Origin: JAEUMD01 sp050250815
GTDB taxonomy: Bacteria > Pseudomonadota > Alphaproteobacteria > Rhizobiales > Hyphomicrobiaceae
Assembly (NCBI GenBank): GCA_050250815.1
Contig: JBFWNY010000052.1
Coordinates: 1-17,572 of the forward strand
DNA: 17,572 nucleotides
Direction: 5' to 3'
Position numbers and translations under genes: made by a program. A model generated the notes under the pieces. That model saw only the letters and a program-made list of their open reading frames with translations. It ran no database searches and was not told the origin of the DNA. The first letter of the stretch is position 1. Every line of letters starts with the position of its first letter. Shown piece by piece: positions 1 through 7,089 of this stretch.

Positions 1-16
1 GGGGGTTGAACGGGGC

Positions 17-1015
17 TCATTTCGTGGCCGTCCCGTCAGCGGCCGGCTCGGTATCGAAGCCGATCGTATCGCCTACGAGATAGAGCGGACGGTCCTTCAC
101 CTCCTCGTAGACGCGACCCAGGTATTCTCCGATAACGCCCAGCGAGATGAGCTGTATGCCACCCAGGAACAGGATCGAGACGATGAGCGTCGGATAGCCC
201 GCCACCGGCTCGCCGTACGCCAGAGTTTTTATGATGATGCCCATGCCGGATACAAACGCGAGCAGCGAGATCGCCAACCCCACGTACGACCAGATCCGGA
301 GCGGGATCGTGGTAAAAGATGCAAGACCATCGAGAGCGAAGTGCCATAGCCTGCGTACGCGCCATCGAGATGGCGAGGCGTCAGCGCGCTCTGCGACATG
401 GTAGACGACGCCGATCGAGCGAAAGCCGATCCACGCAAATAGTCCCTTGTTGAAGCGCGCCCGCTCACCGATGCGGTTCATGGCGTCGACGGCGCGGCGG
501 CTGAGCAGCCGGAAGTCGCCGGCGCCTTCATGCAGCCGCGTTCCGGAGAGGGTGCGAAACGTCCTGTAGAAGATGCGCGCCATCGCACGGCGCGATGCAC
601 TATCGGTGTTTCGGTCTGCGCGCTGGGCGTAGACCACGTCATATCCCTCACGCCAGCGCGCGACGAGGTCGGCGATCAGCTCCGGCGGGTGCTGCAGGTC
701 GCCATCCATGACGACAACCGCCTCGCCGGCGGCGTGGCGCAAGCCTGCGGTGACGGCAATTTCCTTTCCGAAGTTGCGCGACAGCGCGAGCGCCTTGATG
801 CGCGGATTGCGGTCGTGAGCCTCGCGCGCCCGCTCAAACGTCTGGTCGGTCGAGCCATCGTCGACGACGATCACCTCGTAGTCCATCTCGATGCCTTCGA
901 GCGCCGGGATGAGGCGTGCGAGAAACGCGTCGACGCCGCGCGCTTCGTTGAGCATAGGCACGACCACGGACAGGAGACGCTTGAGGGGGCGTGGCGAAGG
1001 TGGCGCGCTGGGCAT
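17..1015 (-). CDS. Polyprenyl-phosphate glycosyltransferase, family 2 (GtrB/ArnC/DPM1-like)
   Basis: Predicted membrane-anchored GT2 enzyme of 332 aa that moves a sugar from a nucleotide donor to undecaprenyl phosphate on the cytoplasmic face, for polysaccharide or lipid decoration. The GT-A domain (about residues 14-230) shows VVDDGSTD near 50-57 and the metal-binding D104-G-D106 in VVMDGDLQHPP. Two C-terminal membrane helices (about 240-263 and 275-298) and the IGEYLGRVYEEVKDRP tail are typical of GtrB/ArnC relatives. The frame stays open upstream to 1189, but I chose the ATG at 1015 because the conserved domain begins 14 residues later and the upstream residues look non-conserved (Arg/Pro/Ala rich). 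The ribosome site is weak. It is divergent from the UDP-glucose dehydrogenase, which fits a surface-sugar locus. Sugar donor and final product cannot be read from sequence. Confidence 0.9.
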   Translation of the reverse strand: MPSAPPSPRPLKRLLSVVVPMLNEARGVDAFLARLIPALEGIEMDYEVIVVDDGSTDQTFERAREAHDRNPRIKALALSRNFGKEIAVTAGLRHAAGEAVVVMDGDLQHPPELIADLVARWREGYDVVYAQRADRNTDSASRRAMARIFYRTFRTLSGTRLHEGAGDFRLLSRRAVDAMNRIGERARFNKGLFAWIGFRSIGVVYHVAERADASPSRWRVRRLWHFALDGLASFTTIPLRIWSYVGLAISLLAFVSGMGIIIKTLAYGEPVAGYPTLIVSILFLGGIQLISLGVIGEYLGRVYEEVKDRPLYLVGDTIGFDTEPAADGTATK

Positions 1016-1127
1016 GGCTCGATACGCTGGACTGAAACGGGGACCAATGACCCCTGCGGTTGCTTCGGGTGCCGCCGGGCGGCCAAGCGATACGCGGCAA
1101 CATCGCCCGCCGTAAAGGGGGGACAGT

Positions 1128-1148
1128 AGTGCGGCCGGCCGCCGCACT
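1128..1148. repeat. Inverted repeat, 7-bp perfect arms, in divergent promoter region
   Basis: Arms AGTGCGG (1128-1134) and CCGCACT (1142-1148) are perfect reverse complements around a 7-base G/C loop that is itself partly palindromic (CGGCCG). It could be an operator or an RNA hairpin in a leader. No T-run follows on either strand, so an intrinsic terminator is unlikely. High local GC makes chance repeats common. Confidence 0.4.
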
Positions 1149-1287
1149 CGCCCCATTGCCTCTGGCGCGGTGGAACGGCGGCTTTCCACAGCGGTCAGGC
1201 GCCCAGCTGCCGGTTTCGGGGAGCTTCGCGGTAGAGCCGGTTACGCTTGCGCGGTATAGGAGGCGGGAATCGCGGCGTTGCCGGGGC

Positions 1288-1294
1288 AGGGGGA
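1288..1294 (+). promoter_or_regulatory. Ribosome binding site that decides the GTG start of ugd
   Basis: AGGGGGA lies 6 bases before the GTG at 1301. This supports the GTG over the in-frame TTG at 1247. The resulting protein begins MNICMIGAGYVGL, exactly at the dinucleotide-binding fold. Confidence 0.75.
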
Positions 1295-1300
1295 TTGGGC

Positions 1301-2605
1301 GTGAACATCTGCATGATCGGCGCAGGCTACGTTGGGCTCGTCTCGGCAGCCTGCTTCTCGGAATTCGGCTGGTCGGTCACGTGTGTCGACAAGGATCCGG
1401 AGCGTTTGAAGCTTCTCGCGGAGGACCGATCGCCCATCTATGAGCCGGGCCTCGACGACCTCATCGCCCGTAACAAGAAGGCAGGCCGTCTGCGTTTCAG
1501 CGGAGACTTGGCCGATGCGGTGCGCGTGGCCGATATCGTCTTCCTCGCCGTGGGCACGCCGATGCGCCGTGGCGACGGATACGCCGACCTTTCCTACGTC
1601 TATGCGGCGGTCGAGGATCTCGCCCCGCATCTCGATGGCTTCACGGTGATCACCACGAAATCGACGGTGCCGGTCGGCACCAGTCGCGAGATCGAGCGGC
1701 GCCTGAAGGCACTCCGGCCAGATGCCGACTACGCCGTCTGCTCCAACCCGGAGTTCCTGCGCGAAGGATCGGCCATCCAGGACTTCACCCATCCCGATCG
1801 CGTGCTCGTGGGTACCGACAGTGATCGAGCGCGCGCCGCGATGGAGCGGCTCTATAAGCCCCTGTCGCTGCGCAACGCCCCGGTGCTGTTCGTTTCCCGA
1901 GAGTCGGCGGAGCTCGCAAAGTACGCGGCCAACGCGTTTCTCGCGCTCAAGATCAGCTTCATCAACGAAGTCGCCGACCTGTGCGAGCGGGTGGGCGCGG
2001 ACGTGCAGGAGGTGGCGACCGCCATCGGCAAGGACCGGCGCATCGGCGACAAGTTCTTGCATCCTGGGCCGGGCTACGGCGGGTCGTGCTTTCCAAAGGA
2101 CGTCTCGGCGCTGGTCCGCACGGGCCGGGAGATGCGCGCGCCGCTGTCGATCGTCGAGCAGGTTCAGCGGGTCAATGACGAGCGCAAGATCGCGATGGCG
2201 CATCGCGTGATCGAGGCGCTGGGCGGCAGCGTGCGCGACCGGACCATCGCGGTACTGGGTGTAACTTTCAAACCCAACACGGACGACATGCGTGATGCGC
2301 CAAGCCTCGTCATCCTGCCCATGCTGCAGGAGCGTGGTGCCCACCTGCGTCTGCGCGATCCTGAAGGACGCATCCAGGCCGAGCCGTTGCTGCCGGGCAT
2401 GACGTGGTGCGAGAGCGCACTCGACGCCGTCCGAGGAGCCGATGCTCTGGTCGTGCTGACTGAATGGAATGAGTTTCGCGCTCTCGATCTTGCCGGAGTG
2501 CGCGCTGCGATGAGTGGCGACGTGCTCGTTGACCTGCGCAACATCTTCCCGCCGCGCGCGGCGGAGGAGGCCGGCTTCCGCTACACGGGCGTCGGGCGGT
2601 CGTAG
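1301..2605 (+). CDS. ugd: UDP-glucose 6-dehydrogenase
   Basis: Oxidises UDP-glucose to UDP-glucuronate with two NAD+ in the cytoplasm, supplying uronic acid for exopolysaccharide, capsule or lipid modification. 434 aa from the GTG, the usual length. The Rossmann motif GAGYVG is at residues 7-12, the conserved NPEFLREG at 149-156, Lys207 and Asn211 in the ELAKYAANAFLALKISF segment, and the catalytic Cys263 with Asp267 in GPGYGGSCFPKD. The C-terminal UDP-binding domain includes VTFKPNTDDMRDAPS. All catalytic residues are present, so it should be active. It lies divergent from a polyprenyl-phosphate glycosyltransferase and convergent with the secretion operon, 15 bases from its end. A GDP-mannose dehydrogenase is an outside alternative; the overall match is much better to the Ugd/TuaD/RkpK group. 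Confidence 0.95.
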   Translation: MNICMIGAGYVGLVSAACFSEFGWSVTCVDKDPERLKLLAEDRSPIYEPGLDDLIARNKKAGRLRFSGDLADAVRVADIVFLAVGTPMRRGDGYADLSYVYAAVEDLAPHLDGFTVITTKSTVPVGTSREIERRLKALRPDADYAVCSNPEFLREGSAIQDFTHPDRVLVGTDSDRARAAMERLYKPLSLRNAPVLFVSRESAELAKYAANAFLALKISFINEVADLCERVGADVQEVATAIGKDRRIGDKFLHPGPGYGGSCFPKDVSALVRTGREMRAPLSIVEQVQRVNDERKIAMAHRVIEALGGSVRDRTIAVLGVTFKPNTDDMRDAPSLVILPMLQERGAHLRLRDPEGRIQAEPLLPGMTWCESALDAVRGADALVVLTEWNEFRALDLAGVRAAMSGDVLVDLRNIFPPRAAEEAGFRYTGVGRS

Positions 2606-2607
2606 GC

Positions 2608-2622
2608 GAAGCTTGACGCTTC
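2608..2622. terminator. Small hairpin between convergent ugd and hlyD-like genes
   Basis: GAAGC (2608-2612) and GCTTC (2618-2622) form a 5-bp stem with a 5-base loop in the 15-base gap between the two convergent stop codons, overlapping the adaptor stop by two bases. No U-run follows on either strand, so a bidirectional terminator is only a possibility. Confidence 0.25.
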
Positions 2623-3979
2623 AGCGCTCGCGGAACGCCTTGGCAATCTGGTCCTCGAGCGGCTTCAGAAGATAGGAAAGGGCGGTGCGGGCGCTCGTGG
2701 CGATCTGCACGTCGGCCGGCAGACCGGGTACGAGGCGCTGTACGCCTAGCTTTTCCAGCTCTCCCGGCTTCAACGCGACGCGGACCAGATAAAACTTTTC
2801 GCCCGTGCGCCTGTCTTCGGCCAAATCCGCCGAGATGCTGATGACTTCGCCCTTGATCTCGGGCGTGGTGCGCATGTTGAAGGCGGCGAACCGTACCGTT
2901 GTCTCCGCGCCGAGGTGCACCTGCTCACGGTCACGCGGCAGGACGGAGGCCTCGATGACGAGCGGGTCGTCGTACGGCACGATCAGCATTATTGGGTCGC
3001 TGGCGTTGATCACGCCGCCGACGGTGTGCACGGCAAGCTCGTGCACGATGCCGTCGGTTGGTGCGCGGATCTCGATCCGGTCGAGCTGATCGATGGCGGC
3101 CACCTTGCGTTCGGCGAGCTCGGCGATCTTGGCCTGAACCTCGCGCAGTTCCTTGCCAACCTCGGTGAGGAACTCCTGCTCCCTCTGCACGATTGCGATC
3201 TGGATCTCGGCGATCTTGCCACGGGTCTGGGCGGCCGAGGAGAGAAGGCGCGCGTGCTCGCCCTTGAGACGTGCCGCTTCCCGCCGCAAGGACATCATCT
3301 TGGCGGTGGTGACGAGCTTCTTGATCTCCAGATCGCGCAAGCTGTCGAGTTCCTTGTCGATGAGCGTGATCTCGGTCGACTTCGCCTCGCGCTGGGCATC
3401 CAGTCCCTGCGCTTCCTGCTCGAGCTGGCGGATGCGTTCGCGCAGCTGGTCCGTCTCGCTGCTACGGGCCTCGCGCCTGCTCTTGAACAGGCCGGTCTCG
3501 CCGCGCAGGGTCTCTGCCACATCGACCTCGCCAACCCGCGACTCGAGTTCGGGCGGCAGGCGGATAGCATCCTTGCCGTCCAGCTCTGCCGAAAGGCGAG
3601 CTTCCCGCAGGAGGAGCACGTCGAGCTGTTTGACGATGATCTGCAGGTTGGCGCGCGTCGAGGTGGCATCGAGCTTCATTACGAGGTCGCCGGCCTTGAC
3701 GCGGTCGCCATTCCGGACGCGGATGTCGCCGACGACACCGCCTGTCGGATGCTGCACCTTCTTGACGTTGGAATCGACCACGACCGTAGCGGAGGCGAGC
3801 ACCGCGCCCGCGATATCCGTGGTTACGGCCCAGACGCCGATGCCTCCGAACAGCAGGACGAGGACCGCGACGGCGCCCGCGAGGTAGGGCGTCACGGAAC
3901 GGCGTGGTCGCGGTGGCCGCGGGGTTGCCGATATTGGGGCCGCGGTCGGCTGCTGCTGGCCGGGGGTGTCGCTGGTCAC
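2621..3979 (-). CDS. Type I secretion periplasmic adaptor, HlyD/PrtE/PrsE family
   Basis: Membrane-fusion protein of 452 aa linking the inner-membrane ABC exporter to an outer-membrane TolC-type channel. A short Pro-rich cytoplasmic N-terminus is followed by one membrane helix (about 31-52). A lipoyl/biotinyl-like segment follows (about 60-105, with VQHPTGGVVGDIRVRNGDRV), then a long periplasmic coiled coil (about 108-290, Glu/Arg/Leu heptads), then the second half-lipoyl motif IRAPTDGIV, and a beta-barrel/C-terminal region. Start is a GTG whose codon overlaps the TGA of the upstream ATPase gene by 4 bases (3976-3979). A strong ribosome site inside the end of that gene implies translational coupling. 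Length and order match PrtD-PrtE systems. No outer-membrane component follows, so the channel is probably encoded elsewhere. Confidence 0.93.
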   Translation of the reverse strand: MTSDTPGQQQPTAAPISATPRPPRPRRSVTPYLAGAVAVLVLLFGGIGVWAVTTDIAGAVLASATVVVDSNVKKVQHPTGGVVGDIRVRNGDRVKAGDLVMKLDATSTRANLQIIVKQLDVLLLREARLSAELDGKDAIRLPPELESRVGEVDVAETLRGETGLFKSRREARSSETDQLRERIRQLEQEAQGLDAQREAKSTEITLIDKELDSLRDLEIKKLVTTAKMMSLRREAARLKGEHARLLSSAAQTRGKIAEIQIAIVQREQEFLTEVGKELREVQAKIAELAERKVAAIDQLDRIEIRAPTDGIVHELAVHTVGGVINASDPIMLIVPYDDPLVIEASVLPRDREQVHLGAETTVRFAAFNMRTTPEIKGEVISISADLAEDRRTGEKFYLVRVALKPGELEKLGVQRLVPGLPADVQIATSARTALSYLLKPLEDQIAKAFRER

Positions 3980-6120
3980 GACTTGTCCTCCCTGGTGGCC
4001 GGAACGAATTTGACACCCGGCACGTCCCTAACGTCGGTCGCCGGGCTATCGGTGTGGGGGGACCGCTCGTTGCCCTTCGCAGCGGTCGCTGGTCCTTTCG
4101 CAGGCTGCTTCGCGGCCGCACCATGCGGCGTGTCAGCGGATCGATCCGGTATCCGTGATCGCCCCGGACCTGGTTGCGCAACCGTGCCCAGCGGCATCTT
4201 GATGCGCGCGCTGGTGCTCGTGAAGCTTGTCGGCGAAGTGGCCGGTGCGGTCGTTGGGACCGGGGCAGACGGGCGCGGTGCTGGTTTGCCGCCGCCACTG
4301 CTCGTTGCGGGCGAGGTGGCGGGCGCGTTCGCCGGTGTTTTGGCGGCCTCCGGCTGGGCGGCGCCATCGTGCGCGACTTGGGTCGGGGATGCCGGTGCCC
4401 CCTGGGGTGACGTCTGCAGCACCTTCTTCAGGACCTCGTCCCTGTCGCCGAATTCCTGTACCTGGCCGTTGGCCATGAAGAGGATCTTGTTGACCCCTGC
4501 GACCGCGGCGGGGCGGTGTGCGATGACAATGACAATCGCGCCACGCTCGCGCGCGCCCATGATGGCGCGCGTCAGCGCGGCCTCGCCTTGCGCGTCGAGG
4601 TTGGCATTGGGCTCGTCGAGCACGATCAGGAACGGATTGCCGAACAGCGCGCGAGCGAGCGCGATGCGTTGCCGCTGTCCGCCGGACAGGGCCTGGCCAC
4701 CGTCACCGATGCGCGTCTCATAGCCGTTGGGCAGACGTACGATCATGTCATGGCAGTTGGCGGCCTGGGCGGCGGCGACGATGTCCTCGCTCGATGCCTC
4801 GGGCATGAGTCGCGCAATATTTTCGGCCACCGTGCCTTCGAATAGGCCGATGTCCTGTGGCAGGTAGCCGATGTGGCGGCCAAGATCGCTGGGCGGCCAC
4901 TGGTCGAGCGCGGCACCGTCGAGCCGCACGGCCGAGGCAATGTGCGAGGGGCGCCAGATGCCGACAAGCGCGCGGGCGAGAGAGGATTTGCCCGACGCCG
5001 TTGGTCCGATGACTCCCACGCCGTCGCCTGCCGACAGGGCGAAGCTGACGTTGCTGACGACGGGCTTGTTGGCACCGGGAGGCGCGACGAACAGGTTGTG
5101 CACCGAAAGACTGTTGTGTGGGGCGGGCAGCTTCAAACGTGCGGCCTGATCCCTGTCGGTGGCACTGAACATCTCCACAAGGCGGCGATAACTCTGTCGC
5201 GCGGAAACGAAACCGCGCCAGTTCGAAATGGCGAGCTCAATGGGTGCGAGCGCGCGCGACAGCGTAATGGAGGCCGCGATCATTGCGCCCGCGGTCATGT
5301 CGCCCTTGAGGACGAGATAGGCGCCGAGCCCGAGCATGCCCGACTGCAGCAGAAGGCGCAGGATCTTGCTCAGCGTGCCGATCGCAGACGTGGCGTCGGC
5401 AGCTACTGCTTGGTCGTCGACGAAGCGGTCGTTGACGGCCCGCCAGCGCTCGCCGATGCGTTCGCCCATGCCGAGGGCTCGCAGCGTTTCGGCGTTGCGA
5501 TGCGCAGATTCTGCCAGCGCCAGCCGCTCGCGAAGGCTTTGCGTCGCGCGGCTGATTGGCTGGCTGCTGGCGATCTCCGTCCATGCCGTGAGCGCGATCA
5601 GGAGCACGGCGCCCGCAAGCGCGAAGAGGCCGAGCACCGGATGAAGAAGGAAAATCACCCCCAGGTAGACCGGCATCCACGGCAGGTCGAAGAGAGCGGT
5701 GGGCCCGAGTCCCGAGAGATAGCCGCGGATGCTATCGAGATCGCGCACCGGCTGCAGGCCGTCGCCCTGCGCGCGGGCCCGGAGCGGCAGCAGCTGCAGT
5801 ATGGCGAAGACCTTACCGGAAACTTCCTCGTCGATACGCATGCCGATGCGGTTCATGAGCCGCACGCGGAAGAAGTCGAGCAGACCATAGGCCACATAGA
5901 GACCGGCCATCAGGATGCTGAGGCCGACGAGTGTCGGCAGGCTGTGCGAGGTCAGCACGCGGTCGTAGATCTGAAGCATGTACATGGCACCGGTCAGCGC
6001 CAGCACGTTGACGACGCCGGAGACGAAGCCGACCGCCATGAACACGGCCCAGTTGCGGCGGAGCGCGCGGACGATGTCATTGCCGCGTGGGTCGGTCTGA
6101 CTGGTGGTCTCCTGAACCAT
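3976..6120 (-). CDS. Type I secretion system permease/ATPase, PrtD/PrsD family
   Basis: Fused membrane and ATPase subunit (714 aa) that powers export of a C-terminally signalled protein, typically an RTX protein. The membrane domain covers about 20-310, with hydrophobic segments near 25-50, 63-85, 140-180 and 245-290. The ATPase domain (about 335-565) has Walker A GPTASGKS (372-379), signature LSGGQ (478-482), Walker B LIVLDE (498-503) and switch His535. There is no N-terminal C39 peptidase domain, as expected for PrtD. The odd feature is a tail of about 145 residues after the ATPase domain (570-714), rich in Pro, Ala, Thr and Ser and low in complexity; PrtD proteins usually end near 560-590. 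Second gene of the operon, 39 bases after the acyltransferase. Confidence 0.94.
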   Translation of the reverse strand: MVQETTSQTDPRGNDIVRALRRNWAVFMAVGFVSGVVNVLALTGAMYMLQIYDRVLTSHSLPTLVGLSILMAGLYVAYGLLDFFRVRLMNRIGMRIDEEVSGKVFAILQLLPLRARAQGDGLQPVRDLDSIRGYLSGLGPTALFDLPWMPVYLGVIFLLHPVLGLFALAGAVLLIALTAWTEIASSQPISRATQSLRERLALAESAHRNAETLRALGMGERIGERWRAVNDRFVDDQAVAADATSAIGTLSKILRLLLQSGMLGLGAYLVLKGDMTAGAMIAASITLSRALAPIELAISNWRGFVSARQSYRRLVEMFSATDRDQAARLKLPAPHNSLSVHNLFVAPPGANKPVVSNVSFALSAGDGVGVIGPTASGKSSLARALVGIWRPSHIASAVRLDGAALDQWPPSDLGRHIGYLPQDIGLFEGTVAENIARLMPEASSEDIVAAAQAANCHDMIVRLPNGYETRIGDGGQALSGGQRQRIALARALFGNPFLIVLDEPNANLDAQGEAALTRAIMGARERGAIVIVIAHRPAAVAGVNKILFMANGQVQEFGDRDEVLKKVLQTSPQGAPASPTQVAHDGAAQPEAAKTPANAPATSPATSSGGGKPAPRPSAPVPTTAPATSPTSFTSTSARIKMPLGTVAQPGPGRSRIPDRSADTPHGAAAKQPAKGPATAAKGNERSPHTDSPATDVRDVPGVKFVPATREDKS
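3986..3993 (-). promoter_or_regulatory. Ribosome binding site for the HlyD-like gene, inside the ATPase gene
   Basis: On the minus strand AGGGAGGA lies 6 bases before the GTG start at 3979, within the last codons of the ABC transporter gene. It supports the GTG start and coupled translation. Confidence 0.7.
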
Positions 6121-6159
6121 TCTCGCTCTCGTGCTTGCGCGGCCTTGAGGCGCGCAGGT

Positions 6160-6792
6160 TCAGTTGGCGGGCGTCGCCGCCGACGGGTGGATATGGCCCA
6201 CCACTGTGACGCCACCGCCGTCGCGGACACGCATCTTGGGGGCTGCGAATTTGAATCTGTCCGTGACGAGCGCGCGCAGCAGCGCACCGATCGCCTGCTT
6301 CTCGCCAGCCACCGCGATCAGCCAGGGGATATCGCCCGATTTCCATTCGGCCGGTGACAGTTGCACGGGCTTGTCCAGCTCCCGCGACAGGCGCTCGTCC
6401 ACCTCCTGCGATACGTTGGCCCATAGCGCGACCGCGACGGGCGCTGTTGTTTCGGATTTCGCCAACTGCGAATCCATGAGTGCGAACTGCCGGTGCACCA
6501 TCGCAGGCACGACGAGCCATTCGAGATCGGCAAGGGTCAGGTGCCGATACTCCGGCGAGCGCATCAGCAGAGTAACGATGCCGCCGAAGGACGCCGCGAT
6601 CATCTTCGATTTGACGATATTGCGCTTGGCGTCCTCGGAAAGAGTCTTTGAGCTAACGACGGTGGGCTCCGCGTCCTTCTTCTCCTCGGCAACCTTCTTG
6701 TCTTCGACAGCCTTATTCGGCTCAGCGCCGGCAGGCTGAACAGGCCCGACGGCCGGTGCGGCGCGGGAGGCCTTCTTGCGGTGTCTTGCCAT
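6160..6792 (-). CDS. Toxin-activating lysine acyltransferase, HlyC/RtxC family
   Basis: HlyC-type enzymes transfer a fatty acyl chain from acyl carrier protein to internal lysines of an RTX protoxin in the cytoplasm. 210 aa from ATG 6792. The family core is about residues 60-190, with FGGIVTLLMRSPEYRHLTLADLEWLVVPA, WANVS at 124-128 and EWKSGDIPWLI at 149-159. Asp154 falls where HlyC has its catalytic Asp92. The position aligned with HlyC His23 is Tyr82 in SPEYRH, with a histidine two residues later (84). A charged, lysine-rich N-terminal extension of about 60 residues is absent from HlyC. The open frame reaches 6858, but the extra residues look non-conserved; a GGAG lies about 11 bases before the chosen ATG. 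First gene of the secretion operon; its protein substrate is not in the window. Confidence 0.85.
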   Translation of the reverse strand: MARHRKKASRAAPAVGPVQPAGAEPNKAVEDKKVAEEKKDAEPTVVSSKTLSEDAKRNIVKSKMIAASFGGIVTLLMRSPEYRHLTLADLEWLVVPAMVHRQFALMDSQLAKSETTAPVAVALWANVSQEVDERLSRELDKPVQLSPAEWKSGDIPWLIAVAGEKQAIGALLRALVTDRFKFAAPKMRVRDGGGVTVVGHIHPSAATPAN

Positions 6793-7089
6793 TGCGCCTG
6801 CAACTCCGATCAGTATGCGCCGGGTGCCATGGTGAGCGGCGCGATCAAGACAAAGCAAATAGCGCGCCCGCCGGCCGGGCGATTATCCCGCCCTTCCTTA
6901 CCACGGTTTGGCTGCGCTCTGATTAAACGGTGGGCCAGCCTTGCGGTCTAACGCGGCTTGTCGCGTCAGTCTCGCCCCTGAATTCGGCATGTTGCCAGCT
7001 GCGGAATCCGAGCGCAAAACTCCGCCCGCCCATGAAATGACCAGATCTGGGCAGCGCCTGAGGATAGCCGCTGGGCAGAACGCGATCGC
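6793..7089. other. Divergent intergenic region, acyltransferase / hrpB
   Basis: A 297-base gap between divergent genes that should hold the secretion-operon and hrpB promoters. Apart from the hairpin at 6865-6881 I see no recognisable operator, small gene or RNA. No strong ribosome site precedes hrpB. Confidence 0.5.
6865..6881 (-). promoter_or_regulatory. GC-rich leader hairpin upstream of the secretion operon
   Basis: CGCCCG (6865-6870) and CGGGCG (6876-6881) form a perfect 6-bp stem with a 5-base loop. In the minus-strand transcript it would be followed by a moderately U-rich stretch (CTATTTGCTTTGTCTTG), about 73 bases before the acyltransferase start. It could be an attenuator-like or leader structure, but the U-run is broken and GC-rich chance pairing is possible. 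Confidence 0.3.

Larger units (their letters stand above)
1016..1300. other. Divergent intergenic region between glycosyltransferase and ugd
   Basis: A 285-base gap that should hold the promoters for both divergent genes. I could not pick convincing -35/-10 boxes. Its one clear structure is the inverted repeat at 1128-1148, listed separately. The open frame continuing from the glycosyltransferase into this gap shows no family similarity that I recognise. Confidence 0.5.

Noticed and set aside
530..1129. 199-codon plus-strand frame opposite the glycosyltransferase
   Set aside because: The minus-strand protein carries clear GT2 motifs across this region; the plus frame has no recognisable family.
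1241..2344. 367-codon minus-strand frame opposite ugd
   Set aside because: ugd has every catalytic motif in frame; the antisense frame has none and is explained by GC-rich codon structure.
2915..4723. 602-codon plus-strand open frame antisense to the secretion genes
   Set aside because: It overlaps two well-supported genes on the other strand. It lacks recognisable domains and is typical of high-GC mirror frames.
4873..6357. 494-codon plus-strand open frame opposite the ATPase and acyltransferase genes
   Set aside because: Its His/Arg/Glu-rich composition and complete overlap with conserved ABC transporter motifs on the minus strand mark it as a shadow.
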